Below are positions 38,132-48,028 of a stretch of 64,000 nucleotides of DNA, piece by piece. Under the pieces are notes generated by a model. It was not told the origin of the DNA. It ran no database searches and saw nothing but the letters and a program-made list of their open reading frames with translations. Source of the stretch: Segetibacter sp. 3557_3 (GTDB lineage: Bacteria; Bacteroidota; Bacteroidia; Chitinophagales; Chitinophagaceae); NCBI RefSeq assembly GCF_004354985.1, contig NZ_SMSK01000001.1:496001-560000 (forward strand). The letters are read 5' to 3'. Position 1 is the first letter of the stretch, and every line of letters begins with the position of its first letter. A program made the translations under genes and the position numbers.

Positions 38132-38213
38132 GTAAGTGAGTGACAACCGTCCGAATGGCTCATCCGGGCGGGCAACGATGTTGAAAATGTTGCCCCGCTG
38201 GTCACAAGAAAAA
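38132..38213 (+). repeat. Dispersed GTACAAG element, long form (copy 7)
   Basis: GTAAGTGAGTGACAACCGTC, then CATCCGGGCGGGCAACGATG (38161-38180), then GCTGGTCACAAGAAAAA. Full module order is kept; the first base group is slightly changed (GTAAGTG for GTACAAG). Confidence 0.7.
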
Positions 38214-38225
38214 CGATCAGGCTAT

Positions 38226-38262
38226 AAATGAGATGGCGGCCATACGGGCCGCCATCTCATTT
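38226..38262 (-). terminator. Perfect 16-bp hairpin after the permease gene
   Basis: Arms AAATGAGATGGCGGCC and GGCCGCCATCTCATTT (38226-38241, 38247-38262) around a 5-base loop, 11 bp beyond the stop of the minus-strand permease gene. The T-run on that strand is weak, so Rho-independent termination is likely but not certain; it could also protect mRNA ends. Confidence 0.7.
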
Positions 38263-38273
38263 ATTTTTAAAAT

Positions 38274-39740
38274 CTAATTTTCAATCTTTGACCGTTCATA
38301 CACCAGGTTGGGTTGGTCGCCCTCATCTGGCGGATTGCTTTTGTTGTTCCGGTTGGCAACCACCAAATAATAAATGGGTATACCCAGCAAGGTGATGATG
38401 AGTCCCGGCCAGGTAAAGCGGGGTTTGTAAACGATCAGCAACAGGCAAAACGTTAATCCCATCAGGATATAAATGATCGGCAGAACAGGGTAACCAAATG
38501 CCCTGTATGGACGCTCCGCATCGGGACGTTTTTTGCGCAGGATAAATATGCCCCCAATCGTAAGCATATAAAAACCAACAACCACAAATGAAATCATGTC
38601 GAGCAGGTCGCCGTACTTGCCGCTAAGGCTCCACGCACAGGCGAAAACACATTGCATCCAAAGCGAATAAGCCGGCACGGCATTCTTGTTGAGTGTTCCG
38701 ACCTTTTTGAAAAACAAACCATCTTTTGCCATGGTATAGTAAACCCTTGCACCGGCAAGAATAAGCCCGTTGTTACAACCAAAAGTGGAAATCATAATCA
38801 TCAGGGCAATAATGATTGTCCCGATATTACCAAAGATGACATTGGATGCTACAACAGCAACACGGTCTTTTTCGGCCGAAGCAATTTCCTGCAGGGGAAG
38901 CACCCCGGTGTACATGATGTTCGTAGCAATATAAATGATCGTTACGATGGCTGTACCGAGAAATAAACTCAGTCCAATATTGCGTTTAGGATTTTTGATT
39001 TCGCCGGCGATAAATGTCACATTGTTCCAGGAGTCGCTGCTGAAAATAGACCCAACCATTGCTGCGGCAATTGCACCCAGTGCTGCAATCATCGTGTAGT
39101 TAGCGGTGCTGCCGTCGGGATTTAATTTCTGCATGCTCCAGGCATTTGTCCAGTTGGCTTCCCAGATTTCGGGCTTAAGCATAATTAAGCCAAAGATGAT
39201 GAGTCCAAAAAGACTAAGCAACTTGGTTAAGGTGAAAGTGGTTTGAATAAGCTTACCGCTCTTAATGCCACGGGTATTAATATAGGTAAGTAATATAATC
39301 ACGAGAATCGAAAGCAATTGAGCAGGGGAGATGGCAATAAACCCCAGGTCTATAGCAACAAGGTCCTCGCTAAGTTGCGGAACGAGGTACGCGGTAAATT
39401 TTGCAAAAGCGACACCAACTGCAGCAATCGTTGCCGTTTGGATAACGGAAAAGAAGCTCCAGCCGTAAAGGAACCCAATCAGGGGGTTGTAGGCCTCTTT
39501 AAGGTATACGTATTGTCCACCCGCCCTCGGAAACATAGCACTTAACTCTCCATAACTCAGTGCCGCCGAAACGGTCATAAAGCCGGTAATCAACCAAACT
39601 GCAACCAGCCAGCCTGCACTGCCGACATTTCGGGTAATATCAGCCGCCACGATAAAAATTCCCGAGCCGATCATTGAACCGGCAACGATCATGGTTGCAT
39701 CTAATAACTTGAGGGAAGGTTTAAAGGTTGTTTCCGACAT
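38274..39740 (-). CDS. APC-superfamily amino-acid permease
   Basis: A 488-residue inner-membrane protein with twelve predicted hydrophobic segments. The APC signature in the first helix, VAGSMIGSGIFIV (residues about 19-31), is the unwound substrate-binding segment; SYGELSAMFPRAGGQYVYLK follows in the expected place, and helix 6 text SSDSWNNVTFIAGEI also fits. The layout matches bacterial relatives of L-type amino-acid transporters (LAT/YfnA group). It exchanges or symports amino acids; substrate specificity cannot be read. ATG at 39740. It is divergent from the SusC gene (391 bp apart), and with the peptidases downstream may form part of a peptide/amino-acid uptake neighbourhood. Confidence 0.88.
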   Translation of the reverse strand: MSETTFKPSLKLLDATMIVAGSMIGSGIFIVAADITRNVGSAGWLVAVWLITGFMTVSAALSYGELSAMFPRAGGQYVYLKEAYNPLIGFLYGWSFFSVIQTATIAAVGVAFAKFTAYLVPQLSEDLVAIDLGFIAISPAQLLSILVIILLTYINTRGIKSGKLIQTTFTLTKLLSLFGLIIFGLIMLKPEIWEANWTNAWSMQKLNPDGSTANYTMIAALGAIAAAMVGSIFSSDSWNNVTFIAGEIKNPKRNIGLSLFLGTAIVTIIYIATNIMYTGVLPLQEIASAEKDRVAVVASNVIFGNIGTIIIALMIMISTFGCNNGLILAGARVYYTMAKDGLFFKKVGTLNKNAVPAYSLWMQCVFACAWSLSGKYGDLLDMISFVVVGFYMLTIGGIFILRKKRPDAERPYRAFGYPVLPIIYILMGLTFCLLLIVYKPRFTWPGLIITLLGIPIYYLVVANRNNKSNPPDEGDQPNLVYERSKIEN

Positions 39741-40131
39741 AAGCAGTTAAGGATGAGTTTAGATAAAAAGCGGAAGTTAGTGTAATTACCTATTGTGTGC
39801 AGAAAGCAACATAGTATAATCTTAATGATTTGTTCCCGCAAATTAACTTGGGTATGGGGTTGTAAAACCTGACAAGGGGTGATTAAAAAGGTTGGCGGGC
39901 AGGCGTTTTAAACACATTTACCCGACTGAACACCTTTAGAAATGACGCAGCTAATTAAAACAAACAAATGTCTCACCGGTAAACCAGTTAGAAAAAGCAG
40001 GAAATATTGGTTAATAATTGCGTAGCTGTGGCCGTAATAATACGATATTTTTATGCTTTGAGCTGCTAATCTACCGGCACTTGCCTTACGACTTTTCCCT
40101 GGAATTCTTTTTTGACCTTAAAACTTAATTT
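39741..40131. other. Divergent intergenic region (permease / susC)
   Basis: 391 bp holding the promoters of both divergent genes. AT-rich; no exact TAnnTTTG box with a proper -33 partner was found (TATGCTTTG at 40052-40060 has one base too many). No repeats seen. Confidence 0.5.
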
Positions 40132-43128
40132 ATGACTCAAAGGTTTATCAACCTGTTATGCATGGGTGTTTTGTTTTGTTGCAGTCTTACGCTGAAAGCG
40201 CAGACGGGAACAGTAAGGGGTAAGGTGCACACAGGAGATGGCTCGCCGGTAAGTGGCGCCTCTGTTACTGTAAAAAACTCCACACGCGGTGCCTTTACTA
40301 CAGAAGATGGATCATTTGCATTACCGCTGCAAACGAAAAGTACCCTTGTAATTAGCGCAGTGGGTTATGCAACAAGAGAAATATCGGCAACACCCGGCGA
40401 AACGCTTGACATCGCCTTAAACAGGCAATCACAAATGATGGACGAGGTAGTAGTGACCGCCCTGGGCATACGTCGCGAAAAACGCCAGCTGACTTACAGT
40501 ACACAGGAGGTTAAAGGTGATGTATTAACCGCCACAAAAGAGCCCAACGTGCTCAATGCACTCACCGGCCGTGTGTCCGGTGTTCAGGTTACGTCATCTA
40601 CCGGACAACCGGGTAGTTCTTCGAGGATTGTCATCCGGGGTACAAGTTCGCTAACGGGCGATAACGAGGCCCTGATTGTATTAGACGGTGTTCCCATCAA
40701 TAACAGCGAGACCGGGGCGGGCGTTGGTCCGGGTTCAGGATCCAGCAGGCTCTCCGACATTGATCCAAACATCATTGAAAGTATCAATATATTAAAAGGG
40801 TCTGCAGCGTCGGCACTTTATGGTGCGAAGGCAGCTCGTGGTGTGGTAATGATCACCACAAAAAATGGTAATGGCAACCGCAAGGCTCAATTAAACTTTA
40901 CCACCCAGTACTCACTGGAAACACCAATCCTTCCCGAGGTGCAGGATAAATATGCGCTAGGTGATTTTGGGGTTTACGCCAATGGCGAAACCGTAAAAAC
41001 AAGCACGGTATGGGGACCACGTATCGATACCCTGAAGGTTAATGGCCAACCTGTTTATAACAGGAACCCGATGAAGGATTTCTTCCAGAATGGCATTACC
41101 CTAACTAATACGCTATCGGTGAACGGCGGGGTAGGTAAATCGAATTACTTCTTCTCCTACTCGTACCTGGATCAGAAAGGTACCGTACCAACAACCGACT
41201 TAAAACGGCACACGGCTTTTGCAAAATATACTACTGCAATAAGCGACAAGTTCACCAGTGTGTTCCAGTTCAATTATGCATCTTCCGTAAACCATCGTAT
41301 TCCTGAAGGATACGACCTGATCAGCCCGATCTGGACCGTCTATACGGCCCCATTTACCTGGAACCCGTTGCCCATCTATGATGCACAGGGCAACCAACGC
41401 GTATTCAGGGCTTCCCGCAACAACCCTTACTGGGCGCTTGAAAATGCGAAACGCGAAACCAGGGTGAACCGTTTTATTCCAACCTTTACCCTTACCTATG
41501 CGCCAACAGACTGGCTAAGCGTAACCGAGCGCCTTGGTGCCGACATCTATGCAGATCAGACCAAATACTATGAAGCGCCAAGCACCCTGGTAGGAACAAC
41601 CGGAACCATACGTGACCAAAACAATAATTTCCGCCAGTTCAATCATGACCTCATCATCCAGGCTAATAAAACGTACGGCGACTTTGGAGTCAATTTGCTT
41701 GTTGGAAACAACGTACTATCTACCTACAGCCAATTATACGATATTACCGGAAGCGGATTAACCATCCCTTCATTTACAAATGTCACCAATGCGGCAACCA
41801 TTGTTGCAAATCAAACCTATAGCCTGACAAGGAAGGTTGGTTTTTATGGCCAGGCAAACGTGGACTACAAAAGGTTGTTAAACCTGTCCTTAACCGGAAG
41901 GTATGATGGATCTTCTGTACTGTCGCAAGACAATAATTGGTATCCTTATGGTTCGGCTTCAATGGGCTTTATCTTCTCCGAACTGTTTTCCAGCAGGGCA
42001 ATCAATTTTGGTAAAGTACGTGTTTCCTATTCTGCGGTTGGTAACGACAACATCGGTGCCTACAGCCTCACCACGCCATTTTCGCGGCCGGCAAATTTCC
42101 CTTTCGACGGGCGTGCCGGATTTCGCCTGACCAGTAATCTTGGAAACGCTGACTTGAGAAATGAAAGGACGAACGAATTTGAAACTGGGCTTGAAATGCG
42201 GTTCCTAGCCAACCGGATCGGATTAGAAGCAAGTTACTTTAGCCGCCAGCACAACGATCTGCTCACCAGCAGTGTTCCCATTTCTGCGGCAACTGGATTT
42301 AGTTCTACCACCATCAACTCGGGCAATATGACTAACAAAGGCGTAGAAGTATTATTGAGTGGAACACCTGTTAAAACCGGCAAGTTTACCTGGGACGTTA
42401 TGGTGAACTATACGAAAATCAAAAATGAGGTAACAAAGGTCAACGCAGGTCTCACCAATATTTCACTTGGCCAAACCTTCGCTTTTGTTGGCCAGCCTTA
42501 TGGTAGTTTTTACAACACCGGTTATGTCTATAATGATGAAGGAAGGATAATGATCGACAAAGACGGTTTACCAATTGTAAGCGGAACAAAAATAATCGGC
42601 AATCTTCAACCGGATTGGCTTGGCGGACTGAATAACTCATTTCGCTATGGCAACCTGGCGCTAAGCTTCTTTTTCGACATGCGTAAGGGTGGCGACATCC
42701 TCAATTCAGATGATCGTTATGGTTACTTTTATGGCACACCAAAGGTCACCGAAAATCGTGAAGACCGGGTGATACCAGGAATTAGCACTGTTGATAATAA
42801 AGAAAATACCAAGGTGGTGACCGCAAGAAGTTATTACCAGCGTTTAAACCTGATTTACGAATCGGTGATACAGGATGGAACTTATATTAAATTGAGAAAC
42901 GTAAACCTTTCTTACAACTTCAACCAGAAGTTGCTGCAACGCACGCCGTTCGCATCAGCCTCACTGACTGCTACCGGGCGGAACCTTTGGATACATGCAC
43001 CCCATTTTACCGGTTCCGATCCGGAGGTAAGCACTTTTGGCAGCACAAACGGTTCACAAGGTGTTTACGGCTACTCCGTACCAACATCCCGTTCCTATAA
43101 TTTAACGCTAAGTGTCACACTTAAATAG
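40132..43128 (+). CDS. SusC/RagA-family TonB-dependent outer-membrane transporter
   Basis: A 998-residue outer-membrane receptor: signal peptide (LLCMGVLFCCSLTLKAQ), carboxypeptidase-regulatory-like domain (about 25-100, VRGKVHTGDGSPVSGASVTV), TonB-box/plug start DEVVVTALGI from residue 104, plug with RIVIRGTSSL and VLDGVPINN, and a 22-strand barrel ending in aromatic-hydrophobic YNLTLSVTLK. The text TALGIRREKRQLTYSTQEV is characteristic of the SusC subgroup of about 1000 residues. Partner SusD follows after 35 bp. SusCD pairs import oligosaccharides or, in RagAB, peptides. The neighbours here are a permease and peptidases rather than glycosidases, so peptides are the more likely cargo (inference). 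Confidence 0.92.
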   Translation: MTQRFINLLCMGVLFCCSLTLKAQTGTVRGKVHTGDGSPVSGASVTVKNSTRGAFTTEDGSFALPLQTKSTLVISAVGYATREISATPGETLDIALNRQSQMMDEVVVTALGIRREKRQLTYSTQEVKGDVLTATKEPNVLNALTGRVSGVQVTSSTGQPGSSSRIVIRGTSSLTGDNEALIVLDGVPINNSETGAGVGPGSGSSRLSDIDPNIIESINILKGSAASALYGAKAARGVVMITTKNGNGNRKAQLNFTTQYSLETPILPEVQDKYALGDFGVYANGETVKTSTVWGPRIDTLKVNGQPVYNRNPMKDFFQNGITLTNTLSVNGGVGKSNYFFSYSYLDQKGTVPTTDLKRHTAFAKYTTAISDKFTSVFQFNYASSVNHRIPEGYDLISPIWTVYTAPFTWNPLPIYDAQGNQRVFRASRNNPYWALENAKRETRVNRFIPTFTLTYAPTDWLSVTERLGADIYADQTKYYEAPSTLVGTTGTIRDQNNNFRQFNHDLIIQANKTYGDFGVNLLVGNNVLSTYSQLYDITGSGLTIPSFTNVTNAATIVANQTYSLTRKVGFYGQANVDYKRLLNLSLTGRYDGSSVLSQDNNWYPYGSASMGFIFSELFSSRAINFGKVRVSYSAVGNDNIGAYSLTTPFSRPANFPFDGRAGFRLTSNLGNADLRNERTNEFETGLEMRFLANRIGLEASYFSRQHNDLLTSSVPISAATGFSSTTINSGNMTNKGVEVLLSGTPVKTGKFTWDVMVNYTKIKNEVTKVNAGLTNISLGQTFAFVGQPYGSFYNTGYVYNDEGRIMIDKDGLPIVSGTKIIGNLQPDWLGGLNNSFRYGNLALSFFFDMRKGGDILNSDDRYGYFYGTPKVTENREDRVIPGISTVDNKENTKVVTARSYYQRLNLIYESVIQDGTYIKLRNVNLSYNFNQKLLQRTPFASASLTATGRNLWIHAPHFTGSDPEVSTFGSTNGSQGVYGYSVPTSRSYNLTLSVTLK

Positions 43129-43163
43129 GCCCGTTCTTTCCAGCGATCAATAAAAAAACACGA

Positions 43164-44555
43164 ATGAAAAAAATAATATATTCCCTACTTATACTCACGA
43201 CCATTATAGGCGCCGGCTGCAAAAAGTTTATCGACGTCAACAAAAATCCGAATGAACCAACGGAAGTAACGGAGAAGCTGTTGCTTTTGCCCATTGAACA
43301 TGCCATTACGCATAATATTGCTGCTGGCGGACCGGGTTCGGCATTTGCGCATTTAAACCAGGTCATGCAGAACATTGCACTAAACCAGCCGATCCCGAAC
43401 TTTGGTACGTACAATTACACACCCACCAACTTTGATGAAGCCTGGTTGAATGTTTATGTGGTCTGCCTCCAAAATCTGCAGGTCTTAAAGGCCCAGGCAG
43501 AAAAAAATGGCAACCTTAACTATGCCGGCATCTCAAAAATACTTACTGCCTATACACTTGGTATAGCGACGGATATGTGGGGTGATATCCCCTACAGCCA
43601 GGCTTTCAAGGGCAGCGAGAACTTCTTGCCCGCCTACGATAAGCAGGAGGATATTTATAAGGAGATGCAATCGCTGCTGGACAATGGTATTGCAGACATC
43701 AACAAAAACACCGGCATTAAACCGGGCACTGACGACATGTATTATGCGGGAGACATGGCTAAATGGAAACGGGCTGCTTTTACCCTGAAGGCACGTTACC
43801 ATATGCACCTCACGAAAGTGTATCCTGCTGCACAACAGGCTGATCTTGCACTAGCAGCACTCGATAGTGGCATGACCGCCAACGCGGACGACATGCGACT
43901 GTTATACCCGGGAGCAGCAAACTCTGAAAACCGGTACAACCTGTTGATGCGACCTGTTGAGACCCTAATTATGGCATCGACAATTGTTGACACACTACTG
44001 GCCCGCAACGATCCGCGTATCGGCCAATTAATTGCGCCCGCGAAATCGGATAATGTATACCGCGGCAGACAGATCGGGTATGTTGGCCCATTACCAAACC
44101 TGAATACATTTTCGGTAATCGGACCCGCATACGGTAACGCCAACTCGCCGCTATACCTGCTTACCTACTCAGAGGCGCTTTTCTTACGTGCAGAAGCAAC
44201 ACTCATTAAATCCGGTGCTGCAGCAGCACAGCCGATCTACCAAAACGGCATCCGGTCGCACATGACTAAGCTGGGTGTGAGTGCAACCGCAACAAATGAT
44301 TATATCAACGCAAGAGGCACCCTGACGGCTGCAAATGCCTTGCAGCGTATCATGGAAGAGAAAAGTATATCAAATTTCCTTTCTGTTGAAAACTATACCG
44401 ACTGGCGGCGCACAGGCTATCCCCTGTTGACACCACCACCAAATGCCTTGTCTGAAGTTCCAAGAAGATTCCTATATCCACAAACCGAGATCAATACCAA
44501 TCCCCAGCCACAACATAGTGCAAAACTCACCGACCGGGTTTGGTGGGATAAGTAA
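43164..44555 (+). CDS. SusD/RagB-family outer-membrane lipoprotein
   Basis: A 463-residue lipoprotein with lipobox IGAGC (Cys19), followed by FIDVNKNPNEP, the typical SusD_2-type N-terminus. Alpha-helical TPR-like scaffold; LGIATDMWGDIPYSQAF and AKWKRAAFTLKARYHMHL are family blocks, and the C-terminal PRRFLYPQTEINTNPQ is the usual end. It forms the lid over the SusC barrel and binds cargo at the cell surface. SusD_2-type proteins are common beside SusC of the group seen upstream. It is followed by a strong terminator at 44577, so susCD form a two-gene operon without linked enzyme genes in the same transcript. Confidence 0.92.
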   Translation: MKKIIYSLLILTTIIGAGCKKFIDVNKNPNEPTEVTEKLLLLPIEHAITHNIAAGGPGSAFAHLNQVMQNIALNQPIPNFGTYNYTPTNFDEAWLNVYVVCLQNLQVLKAQAEKNGNLNYAGISKILTAYTLGIATDMWGDIPYSQAFKGSENFLPAYDKQEDIYKEMQSLLDNGIADINKNTGIKPGTDDMYYAGDMAKWKRAAFTLKARYHMHLTKVYPAAQQADLALAALDSGMTANADDMRLLYPGAANSENRYNLLMRPVETLIMASTIVDTLLARNDPRIGQLIAPAKSDNVYRGRQIGYVGPLPNLNTFSVIGPAYGNANSPLYLLTYSEALFLRAEATLIKSGAAAAQPIYQNGIRSHMTKLGVSATATNDYINARGTLTAANALQRIMEEKSISNFLSVENYTDWRRTGYPLLTPPPNALSEVPRRFLYPQTEINTNPQPQHSAKLTDRVWWDK

Positions 44556-44576
44556 ATTCATTAGTTCATAAGTATT

Positions 44577-44617
44577 AAAACAACAAGCCGCGGAACTATT
44601 CTGCGGCTTGTTGTTTT
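44577..44617 (+). terminator. Intrinsic terminator of the susCD operon
   Basis: Perfect 15-bp stem (AAAACAACAAGCCGC with GCGGCTTGTTGTTTT) around an 11-base loop, 21 bp after the SusD stop. The A-run before and T-run after allow function on both strands. Confidence 0.85.
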
Positions 44618-44750
44618 AAGCGTGGTGTATAATAATGAAACTTCGATCCTTACGATATGAACTTCACATGACTAAAGAAAAATGGACAGTAAATGCTTAG
44701 TACATTTCATTTACCAGCTGCATTGGATCGAGTTGCCATTATGCTACAAA

Positions 44751-44810
44751 GTACAAGAGTGCGACGCAACGATGTCTCACAAAATACCTGAAGCCGGGTC
44801 CATAATTGCT
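44751..44810 (+). repeat. Dispersed GTACAAG element, short form (copy 8)
   Basis: GTACAAGAGTGCGACGCAAC then GATGTC, about 17 variable bases, GAAGCCGGGTCCATAATTGC. The outer modules join directly, so it looks like the long form minus the inner hairpin. Confidence 0.75.
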
Positions 44811-44865
44811 TTACTAAACGCCATAGATGATTACAAACGAAAAGATGTTCGGTATTTAACTTATG

Positions 44866-44979
44866 TGTTTTTTGGACCAGCAATAGGATGGCTATTGCAC
44901 ATGGTTTCCCGCCCGGCTGCGCCAGTCGAACGTCCGCCCGGCTGAAGCCATTCGGACGGGGGCGTCGAACGCTTGCACC
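44866..44979 (-). repeat. Dispersed GTACAAG element, long form with doubled inner module (copy 9)
   Basis: On the minus strand: GGTGCAAGCG, then CCCGTCCGAATGGCTTCAGC, CGGGCGGAC, a second CTGGCGCAGCCGGGCGGG, AACCATG and GCTGGTCCAAAAAACAC. Two GC-rich inner modules are present, as in copy 3. Confidence 0.65.
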
Positions 44980-45069
44980 GTAATCTACTAATGGGCTTTA
45001 AAAATCAACATATCAACCAGTCAACTTATCAACCTCTCAACTGATCAACCTCTCAACTGATCAACCAAC

Positions 45070-47493
45070 CTACCTCAAGGTCGTTTCAAACAACTTCAGT
45101 ATCCGCTTATACTCATCCGTCCAGCTACTGGGCTCTACAAAGGCGTGGTCCTCCAGCGGGTAAACTGCGAGTTCCCAATTTTCCTTGCCGAGTTCAATGA
45201 GCCGTTGGTTTAACCGAACCGCGTCCTGGAAGTTCACGTTTACATCTACCATACCGTGACAGATCAGTAAATGATCCTTCAGGCCCGCGGCAAAATTGAT
45301 TGGTGACGAACGCGCATAAGCAATGCTGTCATTAAAAGGTTCGTTGAGGATATTTGATGTATAACCATGATTATAATGCGCCCAGTCAGTTACTGGTCGT
45401 AAAGCAGCAGCTGCCTTAAAAACACCTGGTTGGGTAAACATGGCCATCAGCCCCATAAAGCCACCATAGCTTCCACCATACATTCCTATCCGGTTGGAGT
45501 CAATCCCCATTTCTTTAACCAGGTACCTTGCTGCATCCACTTCATCATCCAGGTCCTTGCCGCCCATGTACCGGTAGATACCCGTTCTCCAGTTTCGACC
45601 ATAACCCGCGCTGCCCCGGTAGTCGATGTCGATAACCGTATAGCCCTTATCTGCAAGCAGGTTATTAAACATATACTCCCGCGGATAGCTGGAACTCCAC
45701 CAATATTCAACGTTTTGCAGGTAGCCGGCGCCGTGCACAAAAATCACTGCTGCATTATTCTTTTTGCCCGCAGGCGGTTCAAAAACCCGTGCATGAATGG
45801 GCTGACCATCTCTTGCGGTAATCGTAAAAATTTTGGTATCCCGCCATGGGTACGCTTTAAATTCTTCACTTTGCCCTTTATCGGTTACCTGGATCGCCTT
45901 TTTACCGGCGGCATTTTCCTGGATGTACAACTCCGGCGGACGGTTGATATACGAATACCGGTAAGCAATGTATGTTTCATCGGGTGACATCGAGACTTCA
46001 TACCCGCCGGTCATCGTGGTTATCTTTTCTTTACCACTGCCATCGGTTTTAATTCGATACCAGTGCTGTTTGCCGGGATGTTCTTCATTGCTGAGCAGGT
46101 AAAAATGTGATCTAGCTTTTGAGAGTACCAGGTCCTGAACCTCGTAATTTCCGGTAGTAAGTTGCTTTTTCAATGCGGTGACAAAGTTGTACGAATACAA
46201 ATGCGAATAGCCTGTAGCCTCACTCTGAAAGTAGCATTCGTTATCATTGATCCAACCAATTTTTGCAGCAAAACCGCTCACCCCGGGACCACCAATCCAG
46301 GCTTCGTCCCGCTGCCGGTCAACTGCCTTTAGTTTACCACGGGCGGGATCCAGCTCCATGATCCAACGGTCTTTGTTGTCCTGCGAACGGATATCGACGA
46401 TTGCCCTGCTTCCGCTTTCATTCCAGTTAATCCCGGTTACCACAACAGCTCTTGGCGTTGGCTTTCGACCGGCAAACTTCTGCGGGTAATCCTTCATGTA
46501 GTCGGGTACATCCATAATGCCCGGCAGCGAATCCGTGGCAACTGCTAATACGCTATCCTGTTCACGGTCAAACACAAAAAACTCCGACCGCCCGGTTGGT
46601 GCGCCAACCTTTGTTCTCCCGGGTATATCAGTAGTATACCCGCTTTCTGTAACATAATCAGGAACGATGATCGTTTTTGCATTCGACGCAGATTGTGTAA
46701 GCCGGTAGGTCACAAATCTTCCGTTCGGGCTTACCTGCGCTCCTTGTACAAGGCGGTCTCCAATCGCGATTGCCTTAACAGTATCCGCAATCTTCATTGA
46801 CTTCAGGAATGAGTCGCGTTGCGCTCGCTTAAGTTGCCGTTGCTTTAAAACATCGGATGTAGTAAGCTGGTTTTCCTTCAGCCACTGCTCCTGGGAAACT
46901 GTTGGTGTGGCACCTTCAGAACGGCTGCCGGCTGCGGCCGTAGCAGTCCTGTTACCTGTTGCACCTGTTCTTGCACCTGCTGTTGCAACCGGTTCGGTTG
47001 ACCTCGCGAAATTTGTGAGTTGCCGGGTGACACCGGTTTGAAGATCCCAGGCATATAGATTTTGGTTCCTGTTGAAAACAATCCATTGATCCCGGGCGGC
47101 AAACCGTGCATTGTTTTCGATGTCTTCCGTTTGAGTAATCCGGGTTGTTTTGTTTGTCTTTATATCGAGCAGGAAAATATCGTTTCGATATGCATAGGCC
47201 AGCTGGGTACGGGCCGTATTGTAAGATCCATTTCCCGTGGCCGCCGTTTGCAAAGCCTGGTTATAGTTAGCCTTTGTTATGGATTTTGTTTGCACCGTAT
47301 ATGCATATACGGAGTCCGAAACATTTCTCTCAGGGTTCCAGTTAAACAATACAGACTTGCTATCCATTGCCCAGTTCAAACCTGACGGAGAGCTGCCTAT
47401 CCATTTCTGATCCTTCATGATTTTCTCTACCGTTAGCTGTGCCCGGCTGGTTAACGTTACAAGTAGCAGGAGAGCGGGAAGTAAGTTGCGCAT
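45070..47493 (-). CDS. Secreted S9 family peptidase (DPP IV/prolyl-oligopeptidase fold)
   Basis: An 807-residue secreted peptidase; the signal peptide ends near LTSRAQ. The N-terminal part (about 30-540) is a DPP IV-type beta-propeller, with a low-complexity loop (around 170-190, rich in A, T, G and R). The C-terminal alpha/beta-hydrolase carries Ser675 in GGSYGG, Asp750 in HGMVDVNV and His783 in EDHAF, a complete triad. The family removes dipeptides or cleaves after proline in peptides; exact specificity cannot be read. It points toward the susCD operon (convergent) and, with the second S9 enzyme at 57026, suggests periplasmic peptide trimming after import. Confidence 0.9.
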   Translation of the reverse strand: MRNLLPALLLLVTLTSRAQLTVEKIMKDQKWIGSSPSGLNWAMDSKSVLFNWNPERNVSDSVYAYTVQTKSITKANYNQALQTAATGNGSYNTARTQLAYAYRNDIFLLDIKTNKTTRITQTEDIENNARFAARDQWIVFNRNQNLYAWDLQTGVTRQLTNFARSTEPVATAGARTGATGNRTATAAAGSRSEGATPTVSQEQWLKENQLTTSDVLKQRQLKRAQRDSFLKSMKIADTVKAIAIGDRLVQGAQVSPNGRFVTYRLTQSASNAKTIIVPDYVTESGYTTDIPGRTKVGAPTGRSEFFVFDREQDSVLAVATDSLPGIMDVPDYMKDYPQKFAGRKPTPRAVVVTGINWNESGSRAIVDIRSQDNKDRWIMELDPARGKLKAVDRQRDEAWIGGPGVSGFAAKIGWINDNECYFQSEATGYSHLYSYNFVTALKKQLTTGNYEVQDLVLSKARSHFYLLSNEEHPGKQHWYRIKTDGSGKEKITTMTGGYEVSMSPDETYIAYRYSYINRPPELYIQENAAGKKAIQVTDKGQSEEFKAYPWRDTKIFTITARDGQPIHARVFEPPAGKKNNAAVIFVHGAGYLQNVEYWWSSSYPREYMFNNLLADKGYTVIDIDYRGSAGYGRNWRTGIYRYMGGKDLDDEVDAARYLVKEMGIDSNRIGMYGGSYGGFMGLMAMFTQPGVFKAAAALRPVTDWAHYNHGYTSNILNEPFNDSIAYARSSPINFAAGLKDHLLICHGMVDVNVNFQDAVRLNQRLIELGKENWELAVYPLEDHAFVEPSSWTDEYKRILKLFETTLR

Positions 47494-48028
47494 GTTACAT
47501 TTTAAATTGACAAAGAGGTACGTTGGAAATTATACACTTTAAGGTAAACGGCAAATTTTAAAACCTGCATTGCAGCTACCGACCCATATACCGGTCTCAA
47601 TAGCCATAGCATTTTTTTGGAGCCAACAGCATACCGCGGGGCAACCCCGGTTGTGTCACTCCCTTGTACCCCATCTTTTCATGGCGGCCGCTCACAATTG
47701 GTTTGATAACATGTGGCCACAACAGCTGGATAGATGAAAAGCACATGGCTGCCAACTCAATTATTGCAGACGACAATTATGTCAGTTTCCGATTAAACCC
47801 GCTTTATCGATTTGCTTCAATGGTCACCGCTGTTCAACCAAATTCCCAGGCGTGCTCATGAGTTTATGGGGACATGCTCGGGAATTGGCGGACACCTGCT
47901 CCAAGACAACGCTAACCCAAGAGCGTAACAGCTATACCTATTATTTAATGTTTGCATAATTACTTGTGTTTGATTAATCCGTATTTTAAACGCTGAAATG
48001 CTCGTTAAACTTTTGTAATTCAATACTT
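47494..48028. other. Divergent intergenic region with one dispersed element
   Basis: 535 bp upstream of both the S9 peptidase (-) and the giant S8 protein (+). It holds one GTACAAG element (47611-47670). No other repeat and no clear promoter box pair was found. Confidence 0.5.
47611..47670 (-). repeat. Dispersed GTACAAG element (copy 10, altered core)
   Basis: On the minus strand: GGTACAAGGGAGTGACACAA, a shortened GC-rich inner hairpin (CCGGGGTTGCCCCGCGG), then TTGGCTCCAAAAAAATGC. The CAACGATG core is missing; both ends are well kept. Confidence 0.6.

Larger units (their letters stand above)
36456..38273. other. 1.8-kb non-coding block dominated by tandem repeats
   Basis: No gene in either strand: frames are short and built of repeat text. 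The block holds the large tandem repeats (36597-38050, listed separately), then a long-form dispersed GTACAAG element (38132-38213) and a strong hairpin (38226-38262) just after the permease gene end. Short palindromes of the type CGCCTTCGGCG recur at least ten times. Confidence 0.7.
44556..45069. other. Intergenic gap with terminator, two dispersed elements and low-complexity tract
   Basis: Contains the susCD terminator, a short (44751-44810, +) and a long (44866-44979, -) copy of the GTACAAG element facing each other, and a degenerate tract of CAACTTATCAACCTCTCAAC type (45004-45066). An 87-residue frame at 44682 runs through the repeat text and is not considered a gene. Confidence 0.6.

Noticed and set aside
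40052-40060. TATGCTTTG as the -7 box of susC
   Set aside because: Three bases instead of two separate TA and TTTG, and the nearest TTG upstream is about 31 bp away.
44682-44945. 87-residue open frame
   Set aside because: It runs across two copies of the dispersed element; its product contains the translated repeat (YKVQECDAT) and has no family features.
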